This document shows, in pieces, positions 26,641-35,912 of a DNA stretch of 64,000 bases; the first letter of the stretch is position 1; every line of letters starts with the position of its first letter. The stretch spans positions 186,001 through 250,000 of the forward strand of contig NZ_CABVLY010000001.1 in NCBI RefSeq assembly GCF_902498995.1, given 5' to 3'. Under the pieces are notes generated by a model, which saw nothing but the letters and a program-made list of their open reading frames with translations, searched no databases and was not told the origin of the DNA. A program made the translations under genes and the position numbers. Source of the stretch: Burkholderia anthina (GTDB taxonomy: Bacteria; Pseudomonadota; Gammaproteobacteria; Burkholderiales; Burkholderiaceae).

Positions 26641-27894
26641 TCAGGTCACCGCGCCGCGCTCGGCGAACTCGGGTGCCTTCCACGCTTCGGTGGCGAGGAT
26701 GTCGCGCAGCGTCTCGACCGCATCCCACACGTCGGCGAAGCGCGTGTAGAGCGGCGTGAAGCCGAAGCGCAGCACGTACGGCTCGCGATAGTCGCCGATC
26801 ACGCCGCGCGCGATCAGCGCCTGCATCACCTCGTAGCCGTGCGGATGCTCGAAGCTCGCCTGCGAGCCGCGCTGGTGATGCGCGCGCGGCGTGACGAGCT
26901 TCAGCGACAGGCCGGCGCAGCGCGCTTCGACGAGCGCGATGAACGCGTCGGTCAGCGCGAGCGACTTGCGGCGGATCGTCTGCATGTCGGTCTGCAGGAA
27001 CACGTCGAGCCCGCATTCGACCATCGACATCGACACGATCGGCTGCGTGCCGCACAGGAAGCGCGCGATGCCCGGATCGGGCGCGAAGCCCGGCTGCATC
27101 GCGAACGGCGCGCGGTGGCCCCACCAGCCCGACAGCGGCTGCGAGAAATGCGGGAGATGGCGTTGCGGCACCCACACGAACGCCGGCGAACCGGGGCCGC
27201 CGTTCAGGTACTTGTACGTGCAGCCGACCGCGCCGTCCGCATGCGCGCCGTTCAGGTCGACCGGCACCGCGCCGGCCGAGTGCGCGAGATCCCACAGCAT
27301 CAGCGCGCCCGCGTCGTGCACGAGCTGCGTGACGGCCGGCATGTCGTGCATGTAGCCGGTGCGGTAGTTCACGTGCGTGATCATCGCGACGGCCGTGTCC
27401 GCGCCGAGCGCGGCGGGCAGGTCTGCCGGATCGTCGATCAGGCGCAGCTCGTAGCCGCCGCCGAGCTGCTCGATCAGCCCTTGCGCGATGTACAGGTCGG
27501 TCGGGAAGTTCGAGCGCTCCGACACGATCACGCGGCGCTCCGGCGCGCGCTCGGCCTGATGGCGCAGCATCGCCGACAGCAGCTTGAACAGGTTGATCGA
27601 AATGGTGTCGGTTACGACGGTTTCGCCGGGCGCGCCGCCGATCAGCGTCGCGAGCTTGTCGCCGAGGCGGCGCGGCAGCGCGAACCAGCCGGCGGTGTTC
27701 CAGCTGCGGATCAGGCCTTCGCCCCATTCGGCGCCGATCACCTGTTGCGCGCGGGCGGCCGATGCGCGCGGCTGCGCGCCGAGCGAGTTGCCGTCGAGGT
27801 AGATCACGCCGTCGGGCAGCGCGAACTGGTCGCGCAGCGCGGCGAGCGGGTCGTCGCGGTCGAGGACGAGCGCGTCTTCACGGGTCTTGATCAT
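26641..27894 (-). CDS. kynU: Kynureninase
   Basis: This 417-residue PLP enzyme cleaves L-kynurenine to anthranilate and alanine. The PLP lysine is Lys228 in [20 protein letters not shown] (cofactor Asp), [16 protein letters not shown] and [10 protein letters not shown] are family blocks. Length matches bacterial kynureninases. It lies between kynB and kynA in the tryptophan-degradation operon. Confidence 0.96.
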   Translation of the reverse strand: MIKTREDALVLDRDDPLAALRDQFALPDGVIYLDGNSLGAQPRASAARAQQVIGAEWGEGLIRSWNTAGWFALPRRLGDKLATLIGGAPGETVVTDTISINLFKLLSAMLRHQAERAPERRVIVSERSNFPTDLYIAQGLIEQLGGGYELRLIDDPADLPAALGADTAVAMITHVNYRTGYMHDMPAVTQLVHDAGALMLWDLAHSAGAVPVDLNGAHADGAVGCTYKYLNGGPGSPAFVWVPQRHLPHFSQPLSGWWGHRAPFAMQPGFAPDPGIARFLCGTQPIVSMSMVECGLDVFLQTDMQTIRRKSLALTDAFIALVEARCAGLSLKLVTPRAHHQRGSQASFEHPHGYEVMQALIARGVIGDYREPYVLRFGFTPLYTRFADVWDAVETLRDILATEAWKAPEFAERGAVT

Positions 27895-27919
27895 GATGTC
27901 GGGTAGAGGGTTCGGGTAA

Positions 27920-28561
27920 TCAGGAGGCGCGGCCGGGCAACGCGCGCAGCACCGCGCGCACCGGGCTCGCGTCGAGCGTCGCGAACTTCAGCGGCAGCGC
28001 GATCAGTTCGTAGTCGCCGGGCGGCACGTCGTCGAGCACGATCCCTTCGAGGATCGCCATCCGGTGCGCCCGCACGCGGTGATGCGCATCCATCGTCTTC
28101 GATTCCTGCGGGTCGAGCGACGGCGTGTCGATGCCGATCAGCTTCACGCCGTGCGCGGCGAGCAGGTCGACGGTGGCGGGCGCGACCGCGCAGAAGCCGC
28201 TGTCCCAGTGTTCGACGCTCGCGCGTGCATAGGTGCGCAGCAGCACGCGCGGCGGCACGCCGTCGAGCGCGGCCGCGACGTCGGCCGGCTGCACGACCGG
28301 CGCTGCACCGATGCAGTGGATCACGCGGCACGGGCCGAGGTAGGTGTCGAGCGGCACCGCGCCGATCGGCGCGCCGTTTGCGTCGTAGTGCAGCGGCGCG
28401 TCGCAGTGCGCGCCGGTATGCGGCGACAGCGTCAGGCGGGCGACGTTGACCGGCGAGCCGGCCTCCATCCGCCACACGCGTTCGACGGAAACCGGCGTGT
28501 CGCCCGGCCACACGGGGGTGGCGGGGCTGATCGGCGGCGAAATGTCCCAGAGTGTGTCCAT
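27920..28561 (-). CDS. kynB: Kynurenine formamidase (arylformamidase)
   Basis: This 213-residue cyclase-family metal hydrolase converts N-formylkynurenine to kynurenine. The metal-binding stretch [12 protein letters not shown] and the pair [10 protein letters not shown] and [19 protein letters not shown] are typical of bacterial KynB. The start is the ATG at 28561 giving [23 protein letters not shown]. It is the first gene of the operon and is divergent from the Lrp-type regulator kynR. Confidence 0.95.
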   Translation of the reverse strand: MDTLWDISPPISPATPVWPGDTPVSVERVWRMEAGSPVNVARLTLSPHTGAHCDAPLHYDANGAPIGAVPLDTYLGPCRVIHCIGAAPVVQPADVAAALDGVPPRVLLRTYARASVEHWDSGFCAVAPATVDLLAAHGVKLIGIDTPSLDPQESKTMDAHHRVRAHRMAILEGIVLDDVPPGDYELIALPLKFATLDASPVRAVLRALPGRAS

Positions 28562-28691
28562 GGCATGACGAATCGGTGAATCGATCCTTCGAATGATAGG
28601 TGGACGCTCGCAGAAAGTGCTTGCGAAATAAACATGGACAATCCGCCCGATTGGCAGATAATTCGAATCAGAGGGAAAACGGGGACCAAAA
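28562..28691. promoter_or_regulatory. Divergent kynB/kynR promoter region
   Basis: This 130-bp AT-richer gap separates kynB and kynR. It should hold promoters for both and the binding sites of KynR, which in related bacteria activates kynBUA in response to kynurenine. I see AT-rich patches (ttcgaatgatagg and gataattcgaatcag) but cannot define an operator by eye. Confidence 0.5.
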
Positions 28692-29192
28692 ATGCACGCG
28701 ATCACGCTCGATGCCACCGACTGCCGGATTCTGGCAGTTCTGCAGGAAGAGGGCAGAATCAGCAATCTCGATCTGGCGGAGCGGATCTCGCTGTCGCCGT
28801 CCGCCTGTTTGCGCCGGATGCGCCTGCTGGAGGAGCAGGGCGTGATCGAGCACTACCGCGCATGCCTGAGCCGCGAGAAGCTCGGCTTCGAGCTCGAGGC
28901 ATTCGTGCAGGTATCGATGCGCAACGAGGAAAACCAGTGGCACGAGCGCTTCGCGGAAGCGCTGCGCGAGTGGCCGGAGGTGGTCGGCGCGTTCGTCGTG
29001 ACCGGCGAGAGCCACTATCTGCTGCGCGTGCTCGCGCACAACCTCAAGCACTATTCGGATTTCGTGCTGAACCGGCTCTACAAGGCGCCGGGCGTGATGG
29101 ACATCCGTTCGAACATCGTGCTGCAGACGCTGAAGGACGAGGCGGGCGCGCCGGTCGGGCTGGCGCGCACCGGGGCGATCAAAGCGGTGTGA
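28692..29192 (+). CDS. kynR: Lrp/AsnC-family regulator KynR
   Basis: This 166-residue Lrp/AsnC protein has an N-terminal helix-turn-helix ([47 protein letters not shown]) and a C-terminal RAM ligand domain ([46 protein letters not shown]). Its position divergent from kynB matches KynR, the kynurenine-responsive activator known in Pseudomonas and Burkholderia. Its 3' end overlaps the convergent flavin reductase gene by 14 nt. Confidence 0.9.
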   Translation: MHAITLDATDCRILAVLQEEGRISNLDLAERISLSPSACLRRMRLLEEQGVIEHYRACLSREKLGFELEAFVQVSMRNEENQWHERFAEALREWPEVVGAFVVTGESHYLLRVLAHNLKHYSDFVLNRLYKAPGVMDIRSNIVLQTLKDEAGAPVGLARTGAIKAV

Positions 29193-29688
29193 GGCCGTGG
29201 AAGCCGCCGCCGTGGAACACGAGCGGCGGCGCGCCGTCGGTTGCGGCCCGCACGCCGCAGCGCTCCACTTCGCCGACGAAGATCACGTGGTCGCCTTCGT
29301 CGTAGCGGCTGCGGTTATGGCATTCGAACCACGCGAGCGCGCCGTCGAGCACCGGCATGCCCGAGTTGCCGGCCGCGTGCGCAATCCCTTCGAAACGATC
29401 GCCCTTGTAGGTCGAGAAACGCTTGCACAGGTCGAGTTGCGACGCCGCGAGCACGTTCACCACGTAATGGCTGTTGCTGCGAAACACCGGCGTCGACGCC
29501 GATTTGTGCGCGAGGCTCCACAGCACGAGCGGCGGATCGAGCGACACCGAGTTGAACGAGCTCGCGGTGATGCCGATCAGCTGTCCGGACGGCGCGCGCG
29601 TCGTGATGACCGTGACGCCGGTCGCGAACTGGCCGAGCGCCTGGCGAAATGCGGCCGAGTCGAAATCCGGCGGAGTGGGGTGGTTCAT
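29179..29688 (-). CDS. Flavin reductase domain protein (FMN reductase, two-component monooxygenase type)
   Basis: This 169-residue flavin reductase-like protein has family blocks FRQALGQFATGVTVITTRAPSG, GITASSFNSVSLDPPLVLWSLAHKS, YVVNVLAASQ and the C-terminal FHGGGFHGL. Such proteins supply reduced FMN or FAD to a partner monooxygenase. No oxygenase component is adjacent, so the partner is unknown. The start is MNHPTPPDFD at 29688. Confidence 0.88.
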   Translation of the reverse strand: MNHPTPPDFDSAAFRQALGQFATGVTVITTRAPSGQLIGITASSFNSVSLDPPLVLWSLAHKSASTPVFRSNSHYVVNVLAASQLDLCKRFSTYKGDRFEGIAHAAGNSGMPVLDGALAWFECHNRSRYDEGDHVIFVGEVERCGVRAATDGAPPLVFHGGGFHGLTPL

Positions 29689-29972
29689 CGGGCGGCCATC
29701 CGGGACGAAACGGGCGGGCGCGGCGCACGGCGAATCCGGGGGGCGCGGCGGACGAGAGGCGGCAAGGCCGGGGCGGTCGATTGGGAAGTGGTGCGCATGC
29801 CCGGATTTTAGCGGAATCAAGGCCGCCGGGCCCGTGCGGGCGGCGCATTGCGGCGCGAGCGTGAGGTAGCGAACACTGCCGCGCGGCGCCGAAATCGCGT
29901 TCGAACGCCTGTTCCGCCGCGTTTTATTGCGCGCGGCAGGCAGCGCTGTTGCGAGGGGGCCGCGCCGCGTTG

Positions 29973-30647
29973 CTACCGTGCCGCCGCCAGCCCGAGCGAC
30001 AGCGCACCCGTCACGATCAGGCTCGATGCCCACACGGCATCGAGGTTGAACCAGCTCCGCGCGACGAATTTCAGCCCGAGATACCGATAGACGAGCCACG
30101 CCAGCACGCCGCCCGTCGCGATCATCGCGGCCGCATGCACGGCCGCGACGACGAGCGCCATGCCGAGATGTGCATCGATGAGCGTTGCGGCCGCGCGATG
30201 GCCGGCGTCCCCGGCGTTCCCTTCGAGCCCGCAGAGGCCGAGGTAGATCGGCACCAGCATCAGGCCGGCGCCGTGCGCGATCGCGACCGCGAACGACCAC
30301 AGCCCGAGCCGCGCCGGCGCGATCCGCGCGAGCGCCCGCGGGTGGCGGCGGCGGATCAGCAACAGCGCGCCGAAGCCGATCACGAGCGCGCTCGCGCCGA
30401 TCCGGATCGCCGACTGCCACGCGAGCAGCGCGGCGAGCAGCCCGAACGGCAGCATCACCATGAACACCGCGAGCGCGTGGCCGAGCGCGAGATAGCCGAG
30501 CGCCGCGACGAGCGCGCCGCCGCGGCGCGTCATCAGCGCGTTAGACACGGCCAGCGGCCAGCCCATCGCCGGATTGAGCCCGTGATAGACGCCGCTCGCG
30601 AGCACGGCCGCCCACAGCGCGAGCGGCGCGGAGAGCCCCGTGTTCAA
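29973..30647 (-). CDS. Polytopic membrane protein coupled to the SBP56 gene, function unknown
   Basis: This 224-residue protein has about six hydrophobic segments. The start is taken as TTG at 30647, because it overlaps the upstream stop codon (TTGA) exactly, and no ATG is available nearby. Conserved-looking histidines sit at the ends of helices (VYHGLNPAMGW, LALGHALAVF, IAHGAGLMLVP), with LGLCGLEG in one loop. This pattern recalls metal-ion transporters of the LysE/NicO type, but I cannot assign a family. Obligate coupling to a copper-type methanethiol oxidase suggests metal delivery or an export partner. Confidence 0.7.
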   Translation of the reverse strand: MNTGLSAPLALWAAVLASGVYHGLNPAMGWPLAVSNALMTRRGGALVAALGYLALGHALAVFMVMLPFGLLAALLAWQSAIRIGASALVIGFGALLLIRRRHPRALARIAPARLGLWSFAVAIAHGAGLMLVPIYLGLCGLEGNAGDAGHRAAATLIDAHLGMALVVAAVHAAAMIATGGVLAWLVYRYLGLKFVARSWFNLDAVWASSLIVTGALSLGLAAAR

Positions 30648-32050
30648 CGCTTGACCGACGGATAGCAGAACGAGTCGGTCGAGCAGTCGCCGCCTTCCAG
30701 CCGGATCTGGTGCGCGCGATAGCCTTCGGGGAAGTCGACCCAGTAGTCGTCGGCGAGCGTGAGCCCGCCGTCCGGCCCTGCATGCGCGAGCACCTGCGCG
30801 GCCGGCACGCCGTCCGGGTAGAACTGGTCGTCCCACGTCGAGTACAGCGAGTTGGTCCAGTACACGCGCCGGCCGTCGCGGCTGATTTCCACCATCTGCG
30901 GGCCGCCCGCGAACGCGCGGCCGTTCGTGTGCGGCGCCCGGCGCACGATCCCGCCGATCCGGACCGACCCCGCGAGCACCGGCCGATGCGGATCCGACAC
31001 GTCGTACTGGCGCATCTCGCCGGTGCCCCAGCACGATACGTACAGGAAGCGGTCGTCGAGCGACAGGTCGATGTCGGTCACGAGCGGCGGCACCGCGCCG
31101 AACCCCTTGAGCAGCGGCGGCAGCTCGTCGGCCGCGGCCGGCTCGGCCGGGATCGTCGCGGTCTTCTTCACATGGAACTCGCCGCCTTCGCGCCACCAGG
31201 TCCAGATCGATCCTTCCAGATTGGTCGTGTCGACCACGACGCCGACGAACCCGTATTCGCGCACCGGATCGTGGGCGGGCCGCACTTCCAGCGCCATCTG
31301 GTGGTGCGCGCCGAGATCGATCGTCTGCACGTTGCGGCGCGCGCGCAGGTCCCAGAAATGCAGACGGTGACCGTACCGGTTCGCGAGCAGGTCGTCCGGC
31401 ACGATGCCGTGTTCGAATTGCGGCGGCAGCGCCCATTCGCTCGACACCATGTAGTCGCGCGGCAGGTTCCACCAGAAGTCGTAATGCTTGTCCTGCGGGC
31501 CGCGATCGATTTCCCAGCGGCCGAGCACGTCGAAGGTCTCGCAGTCCATGATGAAGATGCCGGGCGCGCCGTCGGTGCCGTCCTTGCCCGCGCCGCCGAG
31601 CGTGCTCACGTAGATGCCCTCGGGGCCGCAGTGGACCGTGTGCGGCCGCGAATAGCCGGTCTTCGCGAAGATCTCGTCGGGCTCGATGATCTTGTGGATG
31701 CACGCCTGCGTCGGATGCGGCTTCGTGTCGATCACGTAGATACGTGACGAGCGCAGGCCGGGGATGATCAGGAAGCGTCGCTCGAGAAAGGCGTGACCGG
31801 TGAGCGGCGACAGCGACGACGAACACGCATTCCAGCCGAAGTGATGAAACTCGTCGCCGGTGTTCGGCATCGTCACCGTATGGACGATTTTTCCGTAGGT
31901 CGCGGAGCCGGGTTTCACGTCGATCACGGCGAGCGCGTCGGGTCTGGAAAAATCGGGGCTCAGCAACAACGTATAGGCAAACGCTTCCGCCGGCGCCTGC
32001 ATTGCAAGTTCCGGCGAAGCGTGAAAGGTCGGGTCGGGCCGCATGCTCAT
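30644..32050 (-). CDS. SBP56-family methanethiol oxidase (selenium-binding protein homologue)
   Basis: This 468-residue SBP56-family beta-propeller protein has family blocks at FHHFGWNACSSS, IIPGLRSSRIYVIDTK, YSRPHTVHCGPEGIYVSTLGG, YDFWWNLPRDYMVSSEW, and CWGTGEMRQYDVSDPHRPV, with metal-binding-type His residues. Bacterial members oxidise methanethiol to formaldehyde, H2O2 and H2S and depend on copper. No signal peptide is visible. The C-terminal HQIRLEGGDCSTD and the coupled membrane protein are discussed separately. The ATG is preceded by GAGAGAGGCA. Confidence 0.9.
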   Translation of the reverse strand: MSMRPDPTFHASPELAMQAPAEAFAYTLLLSPDFSRPDALAVIDVKPGSATYGKIVHTVTMPNTGDEFHHFGWNACSSSLSPLTGHAFLERRFLIIPGLRSSRIYVIDTKPHPTQACIHKIIEPDEIFAKTGYSRPHTVHCGPEGIYVSTLGGAGKDGTDGAPGIFIMDCETFDVLGRWEIDRGPQDKHYDFWWNLPRDYMVSSEWALPPQFEHGIVPDDLLANRYGHRLHFWDLRARRNVQTIDLGAHHQMALEVRPAHDPVREYGFVGVVVDTTNLEGSIWTWWREGGEFHVKKTATIPAEPAAADELPPLLKGFGAVPPLVTDIDLSLDDRFLYVSCWGTGEMRQYDVSDPHRPVLAGSVRIGGIVRRAPHTNGRAFAGGPQMVEISRDGRRVYWTNSLYSTWDDQFYPDGVPAAQVLAHAGPDGGLTLADDYWVDFPEGYRAHQIRLEGGDCSTDSFCYPSVKR

Positions 32051-32578
32051 CGGGGTGCCTCTCTCGGTTGTATCGGATCGTTGGCGTACGGCCGTTCGCT
32101 GCGGGGTGCGGGCGAAGGCGTTGCGCGGCGCGCGTGTCGGCGGGACGCGCGATGCCGTGCATCAGGTCGGGAAAGCGGGCGGGTGCGCGGGCCCGGATCG
32201 CTGCGCACGGCGGCGCGAGGATGCCGGTGAAGCGGCGGCGCGCGGTGCGCCGGTGGTCGGGCCCGCGCTGCGGGCGATATCTGCTAAGGCGTGCATATCG
32301 ATGTTCCGGCGGATGATGGGTACATCAGGAGCGGGCATGCATCGGACGCTGCGTGCAGCCGGACGGTGTGCCGTCGCGGCGAAGCGTGCCTAAGTGTAGA
32401 CGAGAAACGTGCGGCGGGTGGTGTGCGGCGTGCATGCGGTTCTGCCGGATTCGCACGCGAGTGAGATACTTGAACGCGTGCCGCTTCGCCCGAGCAAACG
32501 GGCGGCGGCGAGACGAACGGGCGGCGGTACGCATGCACGCGTGCGGGCCGCCGCTGTCATCAACGAGGGACTGATTTC
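32051..32578. other. Divergent intergenic region between SBP56 gene and msrA
   Basis: These 528 bp hold no ORF that looks coding; the short frames here are Arg-rich GC shadows. It should hold promoters for the SBP56 gene (leftward; a TACAAC/GATACA patch about 20 bp before its start) and for msrA, but none is convincing by eye. Confidence 0.5.
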
Positions 32579-33142
32579 ATGGTGAACGACATGCTTGAAA
32601 CCGCGACTGTGGGCGGCGGGTGCTTCTGGTGCACGGAGGCCGTGTTTCTCGACGTCGACGGCGTGACGGCCGTTCAGTCGGGCTATGCGGGCGGCCATAC
32701 GCGCAACCCCGGCTATCGCGACGTGTGCGAAGGCGACACCGGGCACGCGGAAGTCGTGAACGTGACGTTCGATCCGGCCCGCATCGGCTATCGCGAGATC
32801 CTCGAGATCTTCTTCGCGACGCACGATCCGACCCAGCTGAACCGGCAGGGCAACGACGTCGGCACGCAGTACCGTTCGGTCGTGTTCACGCATTCGGATG
32901 CGCAGCGCGACACCGCGCTCGACGTGATCCGCGAACTGGAGCGCGAACAGGTATTCGGGCAGCCGATCGTCACGCAGGTCGTGCCGCTCGACGACAACAA
33001 CTACTGGCCGGCCGAGGACTATCATCAGAACTATTACGCGCGCAATCCGGGGCAGGGCTACTGCTCGGTCGTGATCGGGCCGAAGCTCGCGAAATTCCGT
33101 CAGAAATTTTCGCACCGGCTGAAGTCGCTGCGCGGTGCGTGA
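32579..33142 (+). CDS. msrA: Peptide-methionine (S)-S-oxide reductase MsrA
   Basis: This 187-residue MsrA repairs methionine-S-sulfoxide in proteins. The catalytic motif GGGCFWC is at residues 12-18 (nucleophile Cys15, second Cys18), followed by AVQSGYAGGHTRNPGYRDVCEGDTGHAE and HDPTQLNRQGNDVGTQYRS. The C-terminal region has only the YYARNPGQGYCSV Cys as possible resolving residue. GAGGGA precedes the ATG. The gene stands alone. Confidence 0.95.
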   Translation: MVNDMLETATVGGGCFWCTEAVFLDVDGVTAVQSGYAGGHTRNPGYRDVCEGDTGHAEVVNVTFDPARIGYREILEIFFATHDPTQLNRQGNDVGTQYRSVVFTHSDAQRDTALDVIRELEREQVFGQPIVTQVVPLDDNNYWPAEDYHQNYYARNPGQGYCSVVIGPKLAKFRQKFSHRLKSLRGA

Positions 33143-33213
33143 GCGGCTGGCCGGTGAGCGGCGGCTAAATGGCGACCGAGCGGCACCGAGCGGCCACCCG
33201 GCCACCGAGCGGC
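33141..33213. repeat. Five copies of GAGCGGC between msrA and the DUF72 gene
   Basis: The heptamer gagcggc occurs at 33141, 33156, 33178, 33188 and 33207 in the 80-bp gap between convergent genes. The spacing is irregular (15, 22, 10, 19). It is partly surrounded by cca/acc trinucleotides. Confidence 0.6.
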
Positions 33214-33222
33214 CAGCGTCCG

Positions 33223-34542
33223 CTAAGCGGCGCCTGATGCCTGCGCCGCGTCGTTGCGCCAGTGCGCGCACGCGGCGGCGATCTCGCGCGCGAGCGCGAT
33301 GCACGACAGCGGCGCGGAGCCTTCCGCCTTGTTGTTGATCGTGATGATCACCGGCTGCCCGGCCAGCGCGTAGCGCGCGGCCAGTTCGGCGAGCGCCGAG
33401 CGCGTGGCCGGATCCTCGTCGACGAGCTTGTCGAACGGCTCGTACTTCGCCTTCGCCTGTTCGTACTTGAACCCGCCGTGCAGGCTCCAGCGCACGATCA
33501 GCGGCCCCGGCGCATCGCCGTCGAGCAGCGCGAGCGCGGCCGCCTGGCGCAGCGGGTCGGGCATCCGCGCATGCAGGCCGACGCAGTAGCGCACCCCGAG
33601 CGCCGCGAGCGCGCGGATGAAGCGCGGCGTCAGCAGGCTCGCGTCGCGAATCTCGATCGCGTAGCGCGTGCCGTCGGCCTCCGGTGCCAGCGGCGGCAGC
33701 GCCGCGAAGAACGCCGACAGCCGGTCGATCAGCGCGGCCGGGTCGGCGAGCAGCTGATCGGGCATCGGCGAGAACTGGAACACGAGCACGCCGGCCTTCT
33801 TGCCGAGCCCGTCGAGGCACGGCTGCACGAACTCCGCCGTTGCAAGCCGCGCGTCGAGAAAGGTCGGGTTCGGCCCGGACGGCTCGCCGCGCCGGCCCCG
33901 CACCACCGCGTCGGTCACGGATGCCGGCGCCTTTACGATGAAGCGGAAATCGTCCGGCACCTGCTGCGCGTAGCGCAGGTAGTCGGCTACCGACAGCGGG
34001 CCGTAGAACGACCGGTCCAGGCTCACGCTTCTCAGCAGCGGATGCGCGCCGTACGCCGAGAGCCCTTCGCGCGACAGCTTCGTCTGCGCGAAGTCGCCGT
34101 CGTAGACGATGCCGTCCCAGCCGGGGAAATACCACGACGACGTACCGAGCCGCACGTTCGGCGGCAGCGCGGCCGCCGCGTCGGCGACTTCCGCGGAGAC
34201 CGGCGCGGGCGCCACGCCGCGCGGGCGCCGGCTTTTCTTCGGCGGCGCGGCCGGCGGGGACGGCTCGTCCCACAGCATGCCGGAGGCGGGGGCGGGTTCT
34301 TCGTCCGGGGCGGACGGGCGGGGCGATGCGCGGCGGGCGCGGGCTGGCGATGGCCCGTCGTCGCCTTCGTTGGGCGTCATGGGTTCGCCGCGGCTTGCAG
34401 CGTCGTCGTCGGGCGCAGCCGCGCGCGCGTCGTCGGGCGGCGCGCCGAACAGGTCGAATTGCCCTTCGGCGTGCGGCCCGTCCGTGTCGTCGCGCTGCTG
34501 TCGTTGCGGCGGCGTGTTGCGCCGCGTCCTGCCGTCACCCAT
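33223..34542 (-). CDS. DUF72 (YecE-family) TIM-barrel protein with disordered N-terminal extension
   Basis: This 439-residue protein has the DUF72/YecE domain from about residue 129 onward (NVRLGTSSWYFPGWDGIVY, SVSLDRSFYGPL, FIVKAPASVTD, VFQFSPMP, YAIEIRDASLLTPRF, and the late INNKAEGSAP). Its function is unknown; the fold is a TIM barrel. Typical DUF72 proteins are 240-300 residues, so the first 128 residues are extra: Pro-, Asp- and Ala-rich, probably disordered, with QFDLF at residues 28-32, which matches the sliding-clamp binding motif. The start is the upstream ATG; the motif is within the added part, so a shorter start would remove it. Confidence 0.85.
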   Translation of the reverse strand: MGDGRTRRNTPPQRQQRDDTDGPHAEGQFDLFGAPPDDARAAAPDDDAASRGEPMTPNEGDDGPSPARARRASPRPSAPDEEPAPASGMLWDEPSPPAAPPKKSRRPRGVAPAPVSAEVADAAAALPPNVRLGTSSWYFPGWDGIVYDGDFAQTKLSREGLSAYGAHPLLRSVSLDRSFYGPLSVADYLRYAQQVPDDFRFIVKAPASVTDAVVRGRRGEPSGPNPTFLDARLATAEFVQPCLDGLGKKAGVLVFQFSPMPDQLLADPAALIDRLSAFFAALPPLAPEADGTRYAIEIRDASLLTPRFIRALAALGVRYCVGLHARMPDPLRQAAALALLDGDAPGPLIVRWSLHGGFKYEQAKAKYEPFDKLVDEDPATRSALAELAARYALAGQPVIITINNKAEGSAPLSCIALAREIAAACAHWRNDAAQASGAA

Positions 34543-34565
34543 GCATGCCCAGCGTCAAGTGCCAC

Positions 34566-35786
34566 CTAGCGCGGCAGCGGGTTTTCGTACATGTAGCGCC
34601 GCGACCACGGCAGCGTTTTCGCGCTGCGGCCGGCCTTGCGGCACACGATCTGGAAGATCGACACGTCGTCGTGCTCGAACGCATACGCGCAGCCGGCAAG
34701 ATACACGCGCCAGATGCGGAATTTTTCGTCGTCGACGAGCGCGCGCGCCTGGTCCGCCTTCGCCTCGAAGTTCTCGGTCCAGATCTCGAGCGTGCGCGCA
34801 TAGTGTCGCCGCAGGCTCTCGATGTCAATCGCCTCGAGCCCGCCGCGCTGCGCCGATTCGAGCGCGAGGCTGATGTGCGGCAGCTCGCCGTCCGGGAACA
34901 CGTAGCGGTCGATGAACTCGCCGCCGCCGAGCGCCGTTTCGCCGCTTTCCGCGTCGGTCGACGTGATCCCGTGGTTCATCGCGATGCCGTCGTCGGTCAG
35001 CAGGTCGTGCACGCGCGAGAAATAGAGCGGCAGGTTCTTGCGGCCGACGTGCTCGAACATCCCGACGCTCGTGATCCGGTCGAACTGGCCCTCGATCTCG
35101 CGGTAGTCCTGCAGCCGGATCTCGATCTTGTCCTCGAGCCCGGCGGCCTTCACGCGCGCGGTGGCGAGATCGAACTGGTTCTGCGACAGCGTCACGCCCA
35201 GACACGTCGCGCCGAACTTCTGCGCGGCGCGCAGCACGAGCGCACCCCAGCCGCAGCCGATGTCGAGCAGGCGCTGGCCGGGCTGGAGCTGGATCTTGGT
35301 CAGGATGTGGTCGATCTTCTTGATCTGCGCGGTCGCGAGATCTTCGTCGCCGTTCTCGAAGTAAGCACACGAGTACACCATGTTCTCGTCGAGCCAGAGC
35401 TGGTAGAACTCGTTCGACACGTCGTAGTGATACTGGATCGCTTTCTTGTCGGTGTTCTTCGTATGATTGAAGTAGCGCTTCACGCGCGCGAGCTTGCTGG
35501 CGCTGGTGACCGTGCTGCGCGCCAGCGAATAGCTGATGTTGATGATGTCCGACAGCCTGCCTTCGATGTCGATCTTGCCCTTCACGTACGCCTCGCCGAG
35601 ATTGTCGAGGCTTGGTTCGAGCAAGAGCGGCAACGCCGACGCGCTGTTGACCTTCAGCGTGACCTGCGGCGCGCTGAAGGTGCCGAAATCGAGTTGTTCG
35701 CCGTTCCACAGCACCAGGCGCGCGGGGATGTTCGCCTTTGCCCGTACTTCGTCCGCCCACTGTGCCAGCTTCTTTTCCCAGAACAT
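34566..35786 (-). CDS. cfa: Cyclopropane-fatty-acyl-phospholipid synthase
   Basis: This 406-residue SAM-dependent enzyme methylenates unsaturated acyl chains in membrane phospholipids. The C-terminal methyltransferase domain has the SAM motif LLDIGCGWGALVLRAAQKFGA, with YHYDVSNEFYQLWLDENMVYSCAYF (substrate/bicarbonate region) before it and GMFEHVGRKNL after it. The N-terminal 100 residues form the lipid-binding domain. The ATG giving MFWEKKLAQW has GGAGAAT upstream. Cfa genes are often induced in stationary phase, but no sigmaS promoter is evident here. Confidence 0.93.
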   Translation of the reverse strand: MFWEKKLAQWADEVRAKANIPARLVLWNGEQLDFGTFSAPQVTLKVNSASALPLLLEPSLDNLGEAYVKGKIDIEGRLSDIINISYSLARSTVTSASKLARVKRYFNHTKNTDKKAIQYHYDVSNEFYQLWLDENMVYSCAYFENGDEDLATAQIKKIDHILTKIQLQPGQRLLDIGCGWGALVLRAAQKFGATCLGVTLSQNQFDLATARVKAAGLEDKIEIRLQDYREIEGQFDRITSVGMFEHVGRKNLPLYFSRVHDLLTDDGIAMNHGITSTDAESGETALGGGEFIDRYVFPDGELPHISLALESAQRGGLEAIDIESLRRHYARTLEIWTENFEAKADQARALVDDEKFRIWRVYLAGCAYAFEHDDVSIFQIVCRKAGRSAKTLPWSRRYMYENPLPR

Positions 35787-35912
35787 TTGGATTCTCCGTT
35801 TGTTCGTTGAATCGAATACAGCCAAGTATCTTGACCGGCGCCCGCCCTTCGCGAGGCGGGCGCCCGAATGCAATACGAGATACGACCGGCCCGTGCCGGC
35901 GCTGCGGCGCCT

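Noticed and set aside
32043..32393. Plus-strand ORF of 116 codons between the SBP56 gene and msrA
   Set aside because: Arg/Ala/Gly-rich with no ribosome site or recognisable domain; treated as chance in GC-rich DNA.
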